Assembly: GCA_023105745.1 (NCBI GenBank)
Contig: JALGQZ010000009.1
Coordinates: forward strand, 12,944,564 to 13,008,563
Direction of reading: 5' to 3'
From: Austropuccinia psidii
Taxonomy: Eukaryota; Basidiomycota; Pucciniomycetes; Pucciniales; Sphaerophragmiaceae
Length of the DNA stretch: 64,000 bases
Below the pieces are notes generated by a model. It made no database searches. It saw only the letters and a list, made by a program, of their open reading frames with translations, and was not told where the DNA came from. Shown here piece by piece: positions 60,646 to 64,000 of this stretch; the first letter of the stretch is position 1; each line of letters starts with the position of its first letter. Both the position numbers and the translations under genes were made by a program.

Positions 60646-62890
60646 TTAGGAACTGTGACATAGAAGAATGATGTCTGTGATCTTAAGGAGTTGTGCCTGG
60701 GAAGGTTTGTTGAAATGAAGCATGGAAGTTGGAGAAAATTTGAAGGAGAGTCTTTTCAATACACCACCATGCCTAGTAATTGTTATTTTATTCCCAAATA
60801 TTGTTTTGAGTTTATTTCTTATTTTTTGAATTGGAAAACTTTTGGTCAGAGAGTCAGCCACCATATTGGTTGTTGGGAGATATTTGAGCCGTATTTAAGA
60901 GTTGTCAATGAGATAATGTATGAAATGTAATATAAATTCAATGTTTCTAGTACCTTGGTGATAAATGTGATTAGATGCAATGGCTATTGCGCTCTGATTT
61001 CCAGACAAAAGAGTTCCAGTAGACCTTAGTGTTTAAATCTTGTAGATAAGCTGCTTTAGTAAAAGGAGGTCTTGACTACATTCTGTCAGAGCATTGTATT
61101 TGGCCTCGGCCGATGGCAGTGCAACTACTCTTTTTGTTTGTGAGAACGCTAGCCAATAGACCCTTGATAGTAAATTAGGGATTCTGAGAAATATTTGCAT
61201 TCTTTTGAGCCTCCCCAGTCGGCATTGGAGAAACCTATGATGGTCTTTAAGTCAGGTTGGAGATTGTTTTGACCAATTTGTAGTGTTAACTGCTTCATTC
61301 CGACCAAGTAATTTATGATATGTTCAATAGCTTTAAAATGGATTTTGGAGGGGGATTCTAGAGATTGTGACATAAATGAGGCGCTGAAAGCTAGGTCAGG
61401 GAGAGTACCTTGAACCAAGTATTTAAGCAAACCAATAGCACATTGATAGTGAAAAGGGGGATTTTGACATGGTTGAAGCTGATTGGATTTGAGATTGCTA
61501 ATATTACTTGGAAGGGGAGAGGCTAACAGTCTAGCATTTTCAAGATTAAATTCAGACAAGATTTTTCTGATTGGCTTGTCCTTAATAATTGATATTCCTT
61601 CCATAAATTGAGTGATTCTAATTCCAAGTGCATATTTTACATTTCCAAGATCTTCCATGTCAAAAAAGATCTTTATTTTTTCTTTAAATTCTTCATTCCA
61701 ACATCCACCAAAGATCAAATCATCAATGTAGGCAAAGAGCCACATGGGTTTGTTACCATTTGACAAGTAATACAGGAAGGTATCAGTCTTAGTAGGAACA
61801 AGAACTATTTGAAAAAGTGCAGTATTTAAAGCATTATGCCATAATCGTGGACATTGTTTCAGCCTGTACAGAAATTTGTTCAATTTGGAATCTATGTTGG
61901 TTAGTGAGAGTAAGTAGAAGTATAAGAGAGGCTAGTTTCCCAGTAGAAAAAAACAAATTTTCATAATCTATTCCTTCTCTCTGATTAAGTACCCTAACAT
62001 AGAGTCTTGCCTTATATTTGGTAAGATTCCCATCTTCATCCGTTTTGCTTCCAAAAACCCAGGTAGTGGTAATAGGAGCAATAAATTCATCCTGTTCATG
62101 GGAAGACTAAACTTTGTGTTTCTTCATGTTGGAAAGTTCATTGTCAATAGCAGCAAACCATTGCGCAGCATCAGGATGATGTGTATCTTGAGGGTAAGAT
62201 TTTGGATCTGATACATTAGCTTTGGTGAAGTTAGCTGAATGTTTGGTTCAATGGTAGTTAGTAAGTATCAAGGCAGGATCAAGGTTACTTGTGATTTCAT
62301 TGGAGTTGTCCACTGGTTTGGTGGTCCAATAGTAACCCTCGTATTGGAAAAGAGTAGTGATAAGTTTATTTTGATTCCGGTCATCTTCTTTTTGATCAAT
62401 GGGACTGAGATCCACATCTTTTGATGCTTGAATGGGGGTTTTAAAGCTATCAGGCTTATTCCTAAGATTGATAGGAATATCTACGATTACAGAAACAACA
62501 AAAGATTCAGTATTATTATCAAGATTTTTTTATTTTCATTTTGAAAAAGAAAATTTTTGAATTTGACATGATGGGTATTTTTTACTTGACCTGTCTCAAA
62601 ATCTAAGATTAGAAACATTTCATGCCCCTCCCCATAGCCAAGAAAGACCCCTTCCATTTCTCTGGAACTAAATTCATCTTTAGGAAATTTATCTAGATAG
62701 ATTTCTTCACATCCAAAAGGGTGTAAGGATTTCAGGGATGGGGTTTTGTTAAACCATTCAAAGAATAGAGTTTCAAAGCTCAGGGATTTGTGAGGAGTTA
62801 AGCTTTCTAAGAAAACATCAGTATTTTCTTCTTCTTCCCAGTAAGTAAGGTCAAGTACAGAGTCATGTAGTAAGAACCTGGATTTGTTTA
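60646..62890 (-). pseudogene. Ty1/copia reverse transcriptase-RNase H region, inactivated
   Basis: Reverse transcriptase motifs are readable at 61883-61149: LYRLKQCPRLWHNAL, then LFAYIDDLIFGG with the YxDD catalytic box intact, then DLGNVKYALGIRI and GLLKYLVQGTLPDLAFSA. RNase H follows with FSNADWGG. Downstream, after a stop where Trp is expected and a frame change, come ALPSAEAKYNAL and, at 60864-60646, MVADSLTKSFPIQKI, the end of the copia polyprotein. 62890-61884 holds the linker between integrase and reverse transcriptase (for example FGCEEIYLDKFPKDEF...FLGYGEG) with several stops. Reverse transcription could not proceed from this copy. Confidence 0.88.
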
Positions 62891-64000
62891 CAATGGTTTG
62901 ATTTCCTCTTTTGGAAAAGGGGTTTTATTCTGGAGTGTAAGGTGTGGAGGTAAGGTGATTGATTCCTTTGGACTGAAAAAAGTTTTGAAGATAAGTGTTT
63001 TTGAATTCTGATCCATTATTGGAAATAAGGTTATAAACTTTCAAATTTGTTTGTCATTAAACTTTGTTGATATTATTTTTGATAAGGTCTTTACATTCTG
63101 ATTTTTCTGTTAAGACAAATATCCATACAAAGTGGGAGAATTAATCAACAATTTGTAGGAAGTATTTCTTTCCAGAAATGGATTATGGGGATATTGGACC
63201 GCAGAGATCCAGATGTATGGTTTCAAGCTTGCGATTGGGTTGAGGGAAGGTTCCTTTGAAGGTAACTTTAGTAATCTTTCTTAGGTTACAAGTGGTAAAA
63301 CTAAAGGATGAGATTTTTTTTTTTTGGATAAATTCTTTTAAAGTATTCTAACAAGGAATGTCCACTGGATTGATGGAGGGCAGCATTACTTGGAGTAGAT
63401 AGTGAAATTCTGAAAGAATGTCTTCTGTTTTGGTGAAAGATGAAAGTTCCACTCTCAAAACTCCTTTCAAAAATGATTTTTTTGTCTTTACTGGTGACTA
63501 GAAAGTTTTGGGACGTGGGCCCTTTTGTGACATAATAATTTTTGTCTATGAAAGTATTCATACTTAGAAAACTTATTGATATTTGAGGAATAAGAAGGCA
63601 ATTATTTATTTTAAGAAAGAAGTGGGACAGTTCAATGCGGGTGGTACCTGAGACTGGGGACTTTATTGAGGAGCCATCAGAAAGAATCACTTCTCCTTTT
63701 TTAGAGAAAAAGATGATGAAGTGTTTCCTGTTGTTGAGCATACTGTTGGATGCTCCAGAGTCAAGTACAGGGGAATTCTTATCCTTTTGATTTGTCCCAC
63801 ATAGTAGGGCAGTGGTAGGTTTTCCAATTTTTAAGTTTCAACATTCTGCTTTCGAGTGTTTGGTAAAGGGATTGTGATAACCTTGTCTGCATGTAGAATA
63901 GTTTGGTTTTGGATGTATTTCGGAGTCAGAAGTTTCCTTCATTTTGGTCATAAAGGCTTGTTTCTCCTGTTTTTCTTCATTTATTTGAATAGCACTTCTC
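62891..64000 (-). pseudogene. Ty1/copia gag-protease-integrase region, inactivated, cut by the window end
   Basis: On the minus strand, from 64000 downward, a zinc knuckle of the copia type (CRQGYHNPFTKHSKAEC, about 63890-63840) has a stop just after it. Then comes the protease site DSGASNSMLNN (about 63760-63730) and the pre-integrase region with NAALHQSSGHSLLEYF (63395-63340). The integrase core then reads IHLDLCGPISP, ISNNGSEF (catalytic Asp changed to Asn) and TPYTPE-stop-NPFSKRGNQT (catalytic Glu changed to Lys). Several other stops occur between 62950 and 63200. The gag N-terminus and 5' LTR lie beyond the window. Confidence 0.87.

Noticed and set aside
60691..60930. Forward 79-residue frame
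   Set aside because: Antisense to the C-terminal end of the copia polyprotein (ADSLTK motif).

Overview
The window looks like nuclear DNA of a strongly A+T-rich, repeat-laden fungus. Three short housekeeping genes with GT-AG introns of 62-263 nt (ESCRT-II VPS25, a UBA-bearing E2 of the Ubc1/UBE2K type, and the exosome cofactor MPP6) sit in long stretches of homopolymers, microsatellites and decayed transposons. The transposon mix (an OTU-fused Mutator-like element, hAT, Tc1/mariner and Ty1/copia) and the forms of the genes fit a basidiomycete, possibly a rust (Pucciniales). That placement is an inference from memory of such genomes, not something measured here.

Layout. 1-10.5 kb: gene-free A+T-rich DNA with a diverged dispersed repeat present twice (about 3.5-4.25 and 5.2-5.9 kb). 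10.6-11.5 kb: VPS25 (+). 13.8-15.5 kb: UBC1-like E2 (+). 16.1-18.0 kb: dead hAT transposase (-). 18-24 kb: A+T-rich DNA with small unassigned islands. 24.9-26.2 kb: a non-autonomous Mutator-like element with an 8-bp target duplication and an internal array of 21-bp palindromic repeats. 29-37.5 kb: decayed relatives of the same family, including a full-length degraded autonomous copy (30.3-34.5 kb). 37.6-41.9 kb: a 4.3-kb Mutator-like element whose four-exon gene (-) joins a MULE transposase, AT-hooks and a C-terminal OTU cysteine-protease domain, broken by only three stop codons. 43.4-44.5 kb: MPP6 (+). 44.8-46.5 kb: dead Tc1/mariner element flanked by TA. 46.7-48.1 kb: solo copia LTR with a 5-bp target duplication. 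49.0-49.2 kb: near-perfect long palindrome. 52.05-54.81 kb: 2.76-kb minisatellite with a 10-bp unit. 58.7-64 kb: 3' LTR and pol/gag remains of a dead copia element of the same LTR family, running off the window end.

The genes do not form an operon or pathway: membrane-protein sorting, ubiquitination and nuclear RNA surveillance are separate functions that happen to be neighbours. The transposons are related among themselves: the Mutator-like family supplies at least five copies or fragments, and the solo LTR matches the LTR of the copia element in the opposite orientation. Catalytic residues and reading frames in all four families appear to have been lost largely through C-to-T or G-to-A changes, which would also help explain the extreme A+T content.
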